A stretch of DNA of 8,802 nt from an uncultured Muribaculaceae bacterium (GTDB taxonomy: Bacteria; Bacteroidota; Bacteroidia; Bacteroidales; Muribaculaceae), in the NCBI GenBank assembly GCA_947177435.1, contig CAMWUM010000067.1, forward strand, positions 1 to 8,802, written 5' to 3'. A program made the translations under genes and the position numbers. The notes beneath the pieces are model-generated. The model was not told where the DNA came from and did not search any database. It was given only the letters and a program-made list of their open reading frames with translations. This document shows, piece after piece, positions 1 through 6,772 of the stretch. How positions within the stretch are numbered: the first letter of the stretch is position 1; every line of letters starts with the position of its first letter.

Positions 1-567
1 GGTATAGTCAGGGTTCTTGTCTGTCATAATCTCTTTAAGCACAGAGGGTTTGAATGCTTTGATGTGCATGAAGCGATTTTGGCGATTATAAAGAGGTTCC
101 TTTGCATCTCTGAATATCTTCGTCATCATCGAATATACTGAACCGCAGACGATAAGGTTGATTTTCGACGCCGAATGCTTTAAATCCCAAATCTTCTGCA
201 TATCGCTGAACACAGAGGGATTAACGCGGGCAAAGTTCTGAAATTCATCTATGAACAATGTGAAACTTAGTTCTTTTGATAGCGACATCAGATAGTCGAA
301 AAGTTCAGCAAAGTTGCCGGGTGTACCACCTAACTTTACATCAAGTTTCGACTCCACTTCTTGTCTAAACTCTTCACATAGCAGATTCTCGGATTTTCTG
401 CCTACAAAGAAATATAAGATGTGTTCTTCATCGTAAGCCTTCAGCACAAGCGAAGTCTTGCCAATGCGCCTACGCCCCGTGACTACTGTAAACTGGGCGT
501 TTTCACGGGCGATGGCTCTTATTTTTTGAAGAGTAGCGATTTCTTCTGTTCTGTCGTAGAATTTCAT
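1..567 (-). CDS. Archaeal-type P-loop ATPase (COG1672-like), N-terminal part, cut by the window edge
   Basis: A frame open from the ATG at 567 down to base 1 gives 189 residues with no stop, so the C-terminus lies outside the window. It starts MKFYDRTEEI, typical of archaeal-type ATPases of the ATPase_2 family. The Walker A loop GRRRIGKTS is at residues 31-39, a Walker B strand TLFIDEFQNF at about 103-112, and a sensor-like strand INLIVCGS near 146-153. In this family a C-terminal nuclease-like DUF234 domain often follows, which cannot be checked here. These proteins are common in Bacteroidetes and archaea and their cellular job is mostly unknown. The gene is clearly AT-richer than gdhA next door, which fits a recently acquired or mobile gene. 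The start is supported by a promoter about 50 bases upstream on the same strand. The family call is firm; the biological role is not known. Confidence 0.88.
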   Translation of the reverse strand, partial: MKFYDRTEEIATLQKIRAIARENAQFTVVTGRRRIGKTSLVLKAYDEEHILYFFVGRKSENLLCEEFRQEVESKLDVKLGGTPGNFAELFDYLMSLSKELSFTLFIDEFQNFARVNPSVFSDMQKIWDLKHSASKINLIVCGSVYSMMTKIFRDAKEPLYNRQNRFMHIKAFKPSVLKEIMTDKNPDYT

Positions 568-585
568 AAGTGTAAAGTTAAAATA

Positions 586-614
586 GTAACGGCGGTTTCG
601 GAAACGGCGGTTTC
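586..614 (-). repeat. Two tandem mini-hairpins (15-bp period) in the ATPase leader
   Basis: The 12-base unit AACGGCGGTTTC occurs at 588-599 and again at 603-614, a 15-base period. Read on the minus strand, the copies form GAAAC-CGCC-GTTTC (614-601), a 5-bp stem with a 4-base loop, then the same with one mismatch (599-586). Both lie in the predicted 5' leader of the ATPase gene, immediately downstream of its promoter. They could be an operator or an RNA structure; no function is established. Confidence 0.6.
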
Positions 615-620
615 TATACG

Positions 621-652
621 CAAAGGTACGGTATTATTTTGAGATGGACAAA
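621..652 (-). promoter_or_regulatory. Bacteroidetes-type promoter for the ATPase gene
   Basis: On the minus strand TTTG (652-649) is followed by 20 bases and TACCTTTG (628-621), an exact match to the TTTG / TAnnTTTG pattern of the Bacteroidetes primary sigma factor. Transcription would begin near 614-616, leaving a leader of about 47 bases before the ATG at 567. Confidence 0.75.
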
Positions 653-660
653 TAAAATGC

Positions 661-685
661 TTTGCGGCATAGTTTTGCGGCATAG
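661..685. repeat. Tandem 13-bp direct repeat between divergent promoters
   Basis: TTTGCGGCATAG is present at 661-672 and exactly again at 674-685, giving a 13-base period. It lies 8 bases upstream of the -33 element of the ATPase promoter and about 47 bases upstream of the gdhA -33 element, so it could bind a regulator of either gene. It may equally be a replication-slippage duplication. The rest of the 568-813 gap holds the two promoters and no gene. Confidence 0.6.
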
Positions 686-732
686 CGTAGCTGGTGGGAC
701 GCAAATTTAGCTGAAAAACAGTGGAAAAGGTT

Positions 733-762
733 TTTGTTTTTCGTTTTTAAGCGCTATCTTTG
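733..762 (+). promoter_or_regulatory. Bacteroidetes-type promoter for gdhA
   Basis: TTTG (733-736), an 18-base spacer and TATCTTTG (755-762) match the Bacteroidetes TTTG / TAnnTTTG consensus. The start of transcription would be near 768-770, about 45 bases before the ATG at 814. This placement also rules out a TTG start at 760, which would lie inside the -7 element. Confidence 0.75.
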
Positions 763-813
763 CTAATCGAAATACCAAATCGGAACAATAACCGACTCTT
801 AAATCAATTTATC

Positions 814-2151
814 ATGGACATTAATCAAATTATGGCCAACCTCGAGGCCAAGCACCCCGGGGAAAAAGAGTACCTGCAGGCAGTGCGTGAAGTGCTGATG
901 TCAGTGCAGGACGTCTACAATCAGCATCCTGAATTCGAGCGCAACAAGATCGTTGAGCGCATGGTGGAGCCTGACCGCATCGTCACTTTCCGCGTCACCT
1001 GGATCGACGACAAGGGCGAAGTACAAAACAATATCGGATACCGCGTACAGTTCAACAATGCCATCGGCCCGTACAAGGGTGGCATTCGCTTCCACGCATC
1101 GGTCAACCTCTCAATCCTGAAGTTCCTCGGCTTTGAGCAGACCTTCAAGAACGCTCTCACCACCCTCCCCATGGGCGGCGGCAAGGGCGGTAGCGACTTC
1201 TCGCCCCGCGGCAAGAGCGATCGAGAAATCATGCGCTTCTGCCAGGCCTTCATCCTGGGCCTGTGGAAGAACCTCGGTCCCGACCGCGACGTGCCCGCTG
1301 GCGACATCGGCGTTGGCGGCCGCGAGGTAGGCTACATGTACGGCATGTACAAGCGCCTGGTCAACCAGCACGACGGCACCTTCACCGGCAAGGGCCTTGA
1401 GTTCGGCGGCAGCCTGATTCGTCCCGAGGCCACCGGCTTCGGCGCCCTCTACTTCGTGCAGAGCATGCTCAAGCAGAAGAACGACTCGATCGAAGGTAAG
1501 ACCATCGCCATCTCCGGCTTCGGCAACGTGGCTTGGGGCGCTGCTCTCAAGGCTACCGAGCTCGGCGCTAAGGTGGTCACCATCTCCGGCCCCGACGGCT
1601 ACATCTACGATCCAGCCGGCCTCGACATGGAGAAAATCAACTACATGCTTGAACTCCGCGCCAGCGGCAACGACGTAGTGGCTCCCTATGCCGAGAAATT
1701 CCCCGGTTCGGAATTCTTCGCAGGCAAGAAGCCTTGGGAGCGCAAGGTCGACATCGCCCTGCCTTGCGCCACCCAGAACGAGCTCAACGGCGAAGACGCC
1801 AAGATGCTCGTCGCCAATGGCGTGCAAATGGTGGCTGAGGTCTCCAACATGGGCTGCACCCCCGAGGCCATCGACACGTTTATCGAGAGCCGCACCACCT
1901 ATGCTCCCGGCAAGGCTGTCAACGCCGGCGGCGTGGCCACTTCGGGCCTCGAGATGAGCCAGAACGCCATGCACCTGCAGTGGGATGCCGAGGAGGTGGA
2001 CCAGAAGCTGCACATGATCATGAAGAACATCCACGGCCAGTGCCTCGAGTACGGCGTGGAGCCCGACGGATACATCAACTACATGAAGGGCGCCAACATC
2101 GCCGGCTTCATGAAGGTGGCCCACGCTATGATGGGCCAGGGCGTATGCTAA
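814..2151 (+). CDS. gdhA: Hexameric glutamate dehydrogenase
   Basis: Interconverts 2-oxoglutarate plus ammonium and L-glutamate with NAD(P)(H) in the cytoplasm; in gut Bacteroidales this enzyme is a main entry point of ammonium into amino acids. The 445 residues match the usual length of the small hexameric class. Visible motifs are the substrate-binding segment NAIGPYKGGIRFH with K88, K112 in QTFKNALTTLPMGGGKGG, the catalytic lysine K124 in that block, and the catalytic aspartate D164 in DVPAGDIGVGGRE. The dinucleotide fold begins with GFGNVAWGAA at residues 235-244. Cofactor preference cannot be settled by eye. An in-frame TTG at 760 would add 18 residues, but it overlaps the promoter and these residues are not family-like, so the ATG at 814 (MDINQIMANLEAKHPGEKE) was chosen. 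The gene stands alone between its own promoter and terminator. It is strongly biased to C-ending codons, consistent with high expression. Confidence 0.97.
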   Translation: MDINQIMANLEAKHPGEKEYLQAVREVLMSVQDVYNQHPEFERNKIVERMVEPDRIVTFRVTWIDDKGEVQNNIGYRVQFNNAIGPYKGGIRFHASVNLSILKFLGFEQTFKNALTTLPMGGGKGGSDFSPRGKSDREIMRFCQAFILGLWKNLGPDRDVPAGDIGVGGREVGYMYGMYKRLVNQHDGTFTGKGLEFGGSLIRPEATGFGALYFVQSMLKQKNDSIEGKTIAISGFGNVAWGAALKATELGAKVVTISGPDGYIYDPAGLDMEKINYMLELRASGNDVVAPYAEKFPGSEFFAGKKPWERKVDIALPCATQNELNGEDAKMLVANGVQMVAEVSNMGCTPEAIDTFIESRTTYAPGKAVNAGGVATSGLEMSQNAMHLQWDAEEVDQKLHMIMKNIHGQCLEYGVEPDGYINYMKGANIAGFMKVAHAMMGQGVC

Positions 2152-2171
2152 TCCGCAATAGACTTTAACTT

Positions 2172-2206
2172 TGTTCCCGGCCGCCACAGGCCGGGAACAT
2201 TTTTTA
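2172..2206 (+). terminator. Rho-independent terminator of gdhA
   Basis: A perfect 11-bp stem (TGTTCCCGGCC at 2172-2182 with GGCCGGGAACA at 2189-2199) and a 6-base loop GCCACA are followed by TTTTTT. It begins 20 bases after the gdhA stop, so the following small-gene cluster should be transcribed separately. Confidence 0.93.
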
Positions 2207-2270
2207 TTGCCGCGCACAATAATCCTCGGCGCGCGGACGTTTATAGTACAAACATTCATCCCCTCTGCCT

Positions 2271-2423
2271 ATGAACGAAACCTCTACTCAACCTCAAACG
2301 CAAATGTTAGAAACCAACGAGCCCAAGCGCGGCGGCGTGAGCCAGCGCACAATCGAATTCCTCAGGCAATTCGCCCGCGCATATATGCCTGTGGCTGAAA
2401 TGCCCGGACTTGTGCTAAATTGA
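2271..2423 (+). CDS. 50-residue small protein upstream of the exonuclease, function unknown
   Basis: An ATG at 2271 opens a 50-codon frame ending in TGA at 2421-2423, four bases before the ATG of the exonuclease. The product has a polar N-terminus (MNETSTQPQTQMLETNEPK), a basic helical stretch QRTIEFLRQFARAY (residues 25-38) and a short hydrophobic tail ending GLVLN. The core looks like a short amphipathic helix; there is no signal peptide or membrane segment. Close spacing suggests translational coupling to the exonuclease. An internal ATG at 2304 could give a 39-residue version. The FLRQFARAY core and LN ending remind me of short hypothetical proteins in other Bacteroidales genomes, but I cannot confirm this here. 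No clear promoter is seen between the gdhA terminator and this ATG. It may be a functional peptide or a leader affecting translation of the next gene. Confidence 0.62.
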   Translation: MNETSTQPQTQMLETNEPKRGGVSQRTIEFLRQFARAYMPVAEMPGLVLN

Positions 2424-2427
2424 TAAT

Positions 2428-3066
2428 ATGCCGTCTTCTAACTTCAACCTGTCGATTCCCAAGCAGACGGTCGCCGAGCTCCCCGTGGCTGCGTTCAGCG
2501 GCGACATCGAGGTGATTGACACGCCCGAGGCCGTTGGCCCCGCCGTCGATTGGCTAATGAGCCAGGATATTATCGGATTCGACACCGAAACTAAGCCTTC
2601 ATTTCGCAAGGGCCGCCCCAACAAGGTGGCCCTCATGCAGCTTTCCTCGGCCGAAAAGTGCTGTCTGTTCCGCCTCAATAAGATTGGCCTTCCCGATGCT
2701 CTGTTGCGCTTTATCGAGTGTCCAACGGTTAAGAAAATCGGCCTGTCCATCCACGATGATTTCCACGTGATGCATCGCTCGAGCGAGTTCACCCCGGCCG
2801 GATTTGTCGAGCTTCAGGACTATGTCAAGCAATGGCACATCGCAGACATCTCGCTGCAGAAGATTTTCGGCATCGTATTCGGGCACAAGATTTCCAAGGG
2901 TCAGCGATTGACCAACTGGGAGGCCGACACCCTCACTCACGCCCAGCAGGTGTATGCCGCCACCGACGCGTGGGCCTGCCTGCGACTGTACGAGCATCTT
3001 CAGGCCGGCCTGTTCGACCCAGCCGCATCGCCCTATGTGCTCCCCGACGAAGCCCCCACCAAATGA
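2428..3066 (+). CDS. DEDDy 3'-5' exonuclease domain protein (RNase D / WRN-exonuclease type)
   Basis: A predicted two-metal 3'-5' exonuclease of the DnaQ-like superfamily acting on DNA or RNA; the substrate is not known. The 212 residues consist almost entirely of the exonuclease domain. Exo I is GFDTETKP with D52 and E54, Exo II is KIGLSIHDDFHVMH with D111 the likely metal ligand, and Exo III is YAATDAWACLRLY with Y176 and D180, which makes it the DEDDy subtype. The segment SKGQRLTNWE (156-165) is typical of WRN-like and RNase D-like members. There is no HRDC domain, so it is not a full RNase D. The ATG at 2428 follows the small gene by four bases, and the stop overlaps the next start as ATGA, so the three genes are probably one transcript. 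All expected catalytic residues are present. Confidence 0.9.
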   Translation: MPSSNFNLSIPKQTVAELPVAAFSGDIEVIDTPEAVGPAVDWLMSQDIIGFDTETKPSFRKGRPNKVALMQLSSAEKCCLFRLNKIGLPDALLRFIECPTVKKIGLSIHDDFHVMHRSSEFTPAGFVELQDYVKQWHIADISLQKIFGIVFGHKISKGQRLTNWEADTLTHAQQVYAATDAWACLRLYEHLQAGLFDPAASPYVLPDEAPTK

Positions 3067-3302
3067 AGCGTCTCAACAAATCCATCGCAATCCCCGCCGC
3101 GCTGCTGGTCTACAACGGCGTGATGGCCTATATCGCCTGGCCAGAATACCGCGCCGGTCGGCTCTCCGCCTTAGAGTACTTCGGTGTCATCGGTATCGCG
3201 CTTGCCGTGGTTGTTGCCCTGCATTTCATCATAAAGAAGCGCGATCGCCTGCGTCGCGAGCGTGAACAAGACATCAAAAATAATTTTTCTCAAAAAAAGT
3301 GA
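3063..3302 (+). CDS. Small two-helix inner-membrane protein, function unknown
   Basis: The start codon overlaps the exonuclease stop (ATGA at 3063-3066), giving a 79-residue protein starting MKRLNKSIAI. It has two hydrophobic segments at roughly residues 8-26 and 39-56, joined by a short loop containing PEYRAGRLS, and then a highly charged tail (KKRDRLRREREQD and NNFSQKK). By the positive-inside rule, with KR and K at the N-terminus and many basic residues at the C-terminus, both ends are probably cytoplasmic. I do not recognise a named family, though small hairpin membrane proteins of this type are common in Bacteroidales. The overlap suggests coupled translation with the exonuclease, but a functional link is only inferred. 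A longer frame in the same phase begins at 2832 inside the exonuclease gene and is not credible as a start. Confidence 0.8.
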   Translation: MKRLNKSIAIPAALLVYNGVMAYIAWPEYRAGRLSALEYFGVIGIALAVVVALHFIIKKRDRLRREREQDIKNNFSQKK

Positions 3303-3309
3303 AGAAAAA

Positions 3310-3341
3310 TTTGGTCAATTCAAAATAAAGCCTTAACTTTG
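3310..3341 (+). promoter_or_regulatory. Bacteroidetes-type promoter for tRNA-Gln
   Basis: TTTG (3310-3313), a 20-base spacer and TAACTTTG (3334-3341) match the Bacteroidetes consensus exactly. It begins 8 bases after the stop of the upstream membrane protein gene and would start transcription about 15 bases before the tRNA. Confidence 0.85.
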
Positions 3342-3362
3342 CACCCGTAATCCAAAACACAA

Positions 3363-3433
3363 TGCCTTGTGGTGTAATGGTAGCACGTCGGATTCTGGTT
3401 CCGCCTGTGAGGGTTCGAATCCTTCCAAGGCAA
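3363..3433 (+). tRNA. tRNA-Gln (anticodon CUG)
   Basis: A complete cloverleaf of 71 bases. The acceptor stem TGCCTTG (3363-3369) pairs perfectly with CAAGGCA (3426-3432), with A as the discriminator base. The D arm is GTGT/GCAC (3372-3375, 3383-3386). The anticodon loop TTCTGGT (3393-3399) carries CTG at 3395-3397, and the T arm GAGGG/CCTTC encloses the loop TTCGAAT (3414-3420). The anticodon CUG reads CAG codons. The 3' CCA is not encoded and must be added after transcription. The base of the anticodon stem (3388 with 3404) is a U-C mismatch, leaving four pairs. Confidence 0.97.
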
Positions 3434-3436
3434 CAT

Positions 3437-3478
3437 AATCGCTAAATCTCATCGATTTGGCGATTTTTTTTTATTTTT
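3437..3478 (+). terminator. Rho-independent terminator of tRNA-Gln
   Basis: A 12-bp stem, AATCGCTAAATC (3437-3448) with GATTTGGCGATT (3454-3465) including one G-U pair, has a 5-base loop TCATC and is followed by a long T-rich run. It starts 4 bases after the tRNA end, so the tRNA is a single-gene transcript. Confidence 0.9.
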
Positions 3479-3510
3479 CAGACATCTAACCAATAATATG
3501 ATTAAAAGTT

Positions 3511-4083
3511 ATGAGTGAGGAGATTTGGATTGAGGAGGGTAGGAGAGAGGACGCGCGGGCGATTGGCGAGGCTATCGTCGAGGCTGTCGGCGCTGAGCAT
3601 TGTCTTGGGCTGATTGGGCCGGGGCATGTGATCGAGGAAATAGTGGCTTTGTTTGCCGAGATGGCCGAGCGTGAGGATACGCAGTACAGTTATCGTAATG
3701 CATTGGTGGCGCGTGACGCTGCCGGCGAGGCTGTGGGCGTGTGCTTGGCATACGATGGAGGACGGCTTGCGCAACTCAGGCGTCCGTTTCTCGCCAGGGC
3801 AAGCCAGGCGTTCGGCATTGACCCGACAGAAGTCACTGATGAAACCGAACCAGGTGAATATTATATAGATACGTTGGCCGTGCGTGCCGATTATCGCGGA
3901 CGCGGTATTGGCCGGCGTCTGTTGATGGCTGCCGCTGAGCGCGGGCGCGCGTTGGGCCTGCGTCCCGGCTTGCTCGTTGACAAGGAAAACCCTAGGGCCC
4001 GTACGCTTTATGAGAGCGCGGGATTTGTCAAGGTGGGCGACAGGCCCTTCTTCGACATTGTGATGGACCACATGCAGGCATGA
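3511..4083 (+). CDS. GNAT-family N-acetyltransferase
   Basis: Predicted to transfer an acetyl group from acetyl-CoA to an amine; the acceptor is unknown. The 190 residues include the GNAT acetyl-CoA binding motif A, DTLAVRADYRGRGIGRRLL, with the R-x-x-G-x-G core at residues 129-134, and motif B NPRARTLYESAGF (160-172). The N-terminal half holds a helical segment (about 12-55) and a variable region 85-115 that probably shapes the acceptor site. The gene lies alone between the tRNA-Gln terminator and the groESL control region. I see no clean TAnnTTTG promoter in the 33 bases before the ATG, so expression may depend on a weak promoter or read-through. Codon use is less biased to C-ending codons than gdhA or groEL, suggesting low expression. 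The family is clear; no substrate can be proposed. Confidence 0.9.
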   Translation: MSEEIWIEEGRREDARAIGEAIVEAVGAEHCLGLIGPGHVIEEIVALFAEMAEREDTQYSYRNALVARDAAGEAVGVCLAYDGGRLAQLRRPFLARASQAFGIDPTEVTDETEPGEYYIDTLAVRADYRGRGIGRRLLMAAAERGRALGLRPGLLVDKENPRARTLYESAGFVKVGDRPFFDIVMDHMQA

Positions 4084-4126
4084 TGAACAATCATCGGGCT
4101 GGAGCGTTATTATAATGTATTTTGGG

Positions 4127-4145
4127 GACTGACAAATTGTCAGTC
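4127..4145. promoter_or_regulatory. Perfect 19-bp palindrome upstream of groES (candidate operator)
   Basis: GACTGACAA-A-TTGTCAGTC has two perfect 9-base arms around one central base. It sits 68 bases before the groES ATG and ends 10 bases before the GG of the -24-like element. It is not the CIRCE/HrcA element (TTAGCACTC with a 9-base spacer). It looks like the site of a dimeric heat-shock regulator. The palindrome is certain; its role is inferred. Confidence 0.65.
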
Positions 4146-4154
4146 GAAGCATTT

Positions 4155-4170
4155 TGGCGCAATTTATGCA
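4155..4170 (+). promoter_or_regulatory. Sigma-54-like -24/-12 promoter of groES-groEL
   Basis: TGGCGCAATTTATGCA keeps the two invariant parts of a sigma-54 promoter: GG (4156-4157) and GC (4168-4169) with exactly 10 bases between. It matches TGGCACG-N4-TTGCA at most fixed positions. Transcription would start near 4181, about 33 bases before the groES ATG. No TTTG / TAnnTTTG promoter is visible in the same gap. Confidence 0.5.
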
Positions 4171-4213
4171 ATAATATTGACAGAAAAAGAATAAACTCAA
4201 ACCATACTAAATC

Positions 4214-4486
4214 ATGAAAGTTAAACCATTGGCAGACCGCGTGCTCATCCAGCCCACCGCAGCCGAAGAAGTAACCGCATCAGGTATCATCATTCCCGAT
4301 TCAGCTAAAGAAAAGCCCCTGAAGGGCAAAGTGTTGGCCGTCGGCAACGGCACCAAGGACGAGGAAATGGTCCTCAAAGAAGGCGACAACGTGCTCTACG
4401 GCAAATACGCCGGCACCGAGGTCACCATCGACGGTGAGAAGGTGCTGATCATGCGCCAGAACGAAGTGCTCGCGGTCATTGAATAA
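4214..4486 (+). CDS. groES: Co-chaperonin GroES
   Basis: Forms the heptameric lid of the GroEL folding chamber in the cytoplasm. At 90 residues it is of normal length for the short bacterial form. It begins KVKPLADRVLIQP, the standard GroES start. The mobile loop (about residues 17-33) carries SGIIIPDSAKEKP; I25-I26-I27 is the hydrophobic tripeptide that docks onto GroEL. The C-terminal half contains VLAVGNG (40-46) and ends with VLIMRQNEVLAVIE. It is the first gene of the groES-groEL pair, 58 bases upstream of groEL. Expression is probably controlled by the palindrome and -24/-12 element upstream. Nothing in the protein is unusual. Confidence 0.98.
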   Translation: MKVKPLADRVLIQPTAAEEVTASGIIIPDSAKEKPLKGKVLAVGNGTKDEEMVLKEGDNVLYGKYAGTEVTIDGEKVLIMRQNEVLAVIE

Positions 4487-4490
4487 AAAT

Positions 4491-6182
<1,692 letters not shown>

Positions 6183-6204
6183 TCATCGCCGTATATCCGT
6201 ACAA

Positions 6205-6243
6205 AAAGAGAGAGTCTTACAACCAAAGTAAGACTCTCTCTTT
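6205..6243. terminator. Bidirectional terminator between groEL and the converging yicC operon
   Basis: A perfect 16-bp stem, AAAGAGAGAGTCTTAC (6205-6220) with GTAAGACTCTCTCTTT (6228-6243), has a 7-base loop AACCAAA. On the plus strand it ends with TTTCGTATTTATT; on the minus strand the stem runs into TTTTTG. It lies between the groEL stop at 6182 and the minus-strand stop at 6263, so it probably ends both transcripts. Confidence 0.85.
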
Positions 6244-6262
6244 CGTATTTATTATGCTGTTG

Positions 6263-6772
6263 TTAGCGCTGGTATTTGATGGCGTTTAGGGCGCGGAGGA
6301 CGTTGCAGAGGGGCTGGCTCCAGTAGGAGGCGAAGTCTTCTTTGGCTACGTCGAGGGATAGGAGGATGGTGTCGACTGTCGACTCGCGGGCGTGTTCGGT
6401 GAGGTTGTAGAGCACTTGGAAGAGGTCGGCGAGGCCTTCGGCCACGCTGGCGCCGATGGGGGTGTCGGAGTATTTCATGTCGTCCTCAAATACTTCGAGG
6501 TACGTGTCGTCCTCGCCCATCAGGACTTCGACGCTGCGGCGCACGCTTTCGTAATAGTCTTCGTCGAGGGACTGGGGTATGTAGGCCTCTTCGTCAATCA
6601 TCATGGGTTCGGGCAGGTCGCTGGCGGATATGTAGATGCGCGGCAGCAGGCGCAGCATGGCATCGACGAACTCGTCTTTTTCGGCCTCGGCGGCTCCCTC
6701 GAGAGCCTGGCAGTATTCGTTGGCGAGAGCCAGGAAGGCCAATTGGTTGGGCGTAAGCTTTGATTCGGTCAT
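6263..6772 (-). CDS. DUF5063 domain-containing protein
   Basis: A 169-residue, strongly acidic, mainly helical soluble protein that I match by appearance to DUF5063, a Bacteroidetes-centred family of unknown function. Features include the N-terminal helix LTPNQLAFLALANEYCQALE (7-26), an acidic centre rich in D and E (about 59-107), and the C-terminal helices LADLFQVLYNLTEHARE and WSQPLCNVLRALNAIKYQR. There is no signal peptide, membrane segment or obvious catalytic motif. Its ATG overlaps the nadD stop (ATGA read on the minus strand), so it is the last gene of the yicC-gmk-nadD transcript and translation is probably coupled. The context suggests a housekeeping role, perhaps as a protein-binding partner, but that is a guess from position only. 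Confidence 0.82.
   Translation of the reverse strand: MTESKLTPNQLAFLALANEYCQALEGAAEAEKDEFVDAMLRLLPRIYISASDLPEPMMIDEEAYIPQSLDEDYYESVRRSVEVLMGEDDTYLEVFEDDMKYSDTPIGASVAEGLADLFQVLYNLTEHARESTVDTILLSLDVAKEDFASYWSQPLCNVLRALNAIKYQR

Noticed and set aside
421..642. Plus-strand frame of 73 codons in the ATPase region
   Set aside because: It is antisense to the ATPase P-loop coding region and crosses its promoter; no recognisable motif.
2166..2173. TAACTTTG, an exact -7-like motif just after gdhA
   Set aside because: No TTTG is present about 20 bases upstream, and the start of transcription would fall inside the gdhA terminator stem. I treat it as chance.
1111..2259. Long minus-strand frame (382 codons) opposite gdhA
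   Set aside because: It lies antisense to an unmistakable gdhA; the low-complexity, His/Ala/Leu/Val-rich product reflects the C-biased codons of gdhA read backwards.
2832..3062. Upstream extension of the small membrane protein frame
   Set aside because: It lies within the exonuclease coding region; the ATG at 3063 gives a clean membrane protein and the standard ATGA overlap.
4111..4116. TATAAT upstream of groES, resembling an E. coli -10 box
   Set aside because: No matching -35 is present and Bacteroidetes do not use this type of promoter; the palindrome and -24/-12 element further down fit better.
3502..4200. Minus-strand frame of 232 codons covering the GNAT gene and the groES upstream region
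   Set aside because: The plus strand has a clear GNAT motif; the antisense product shows no family motif and runs through the groES promoter signals.
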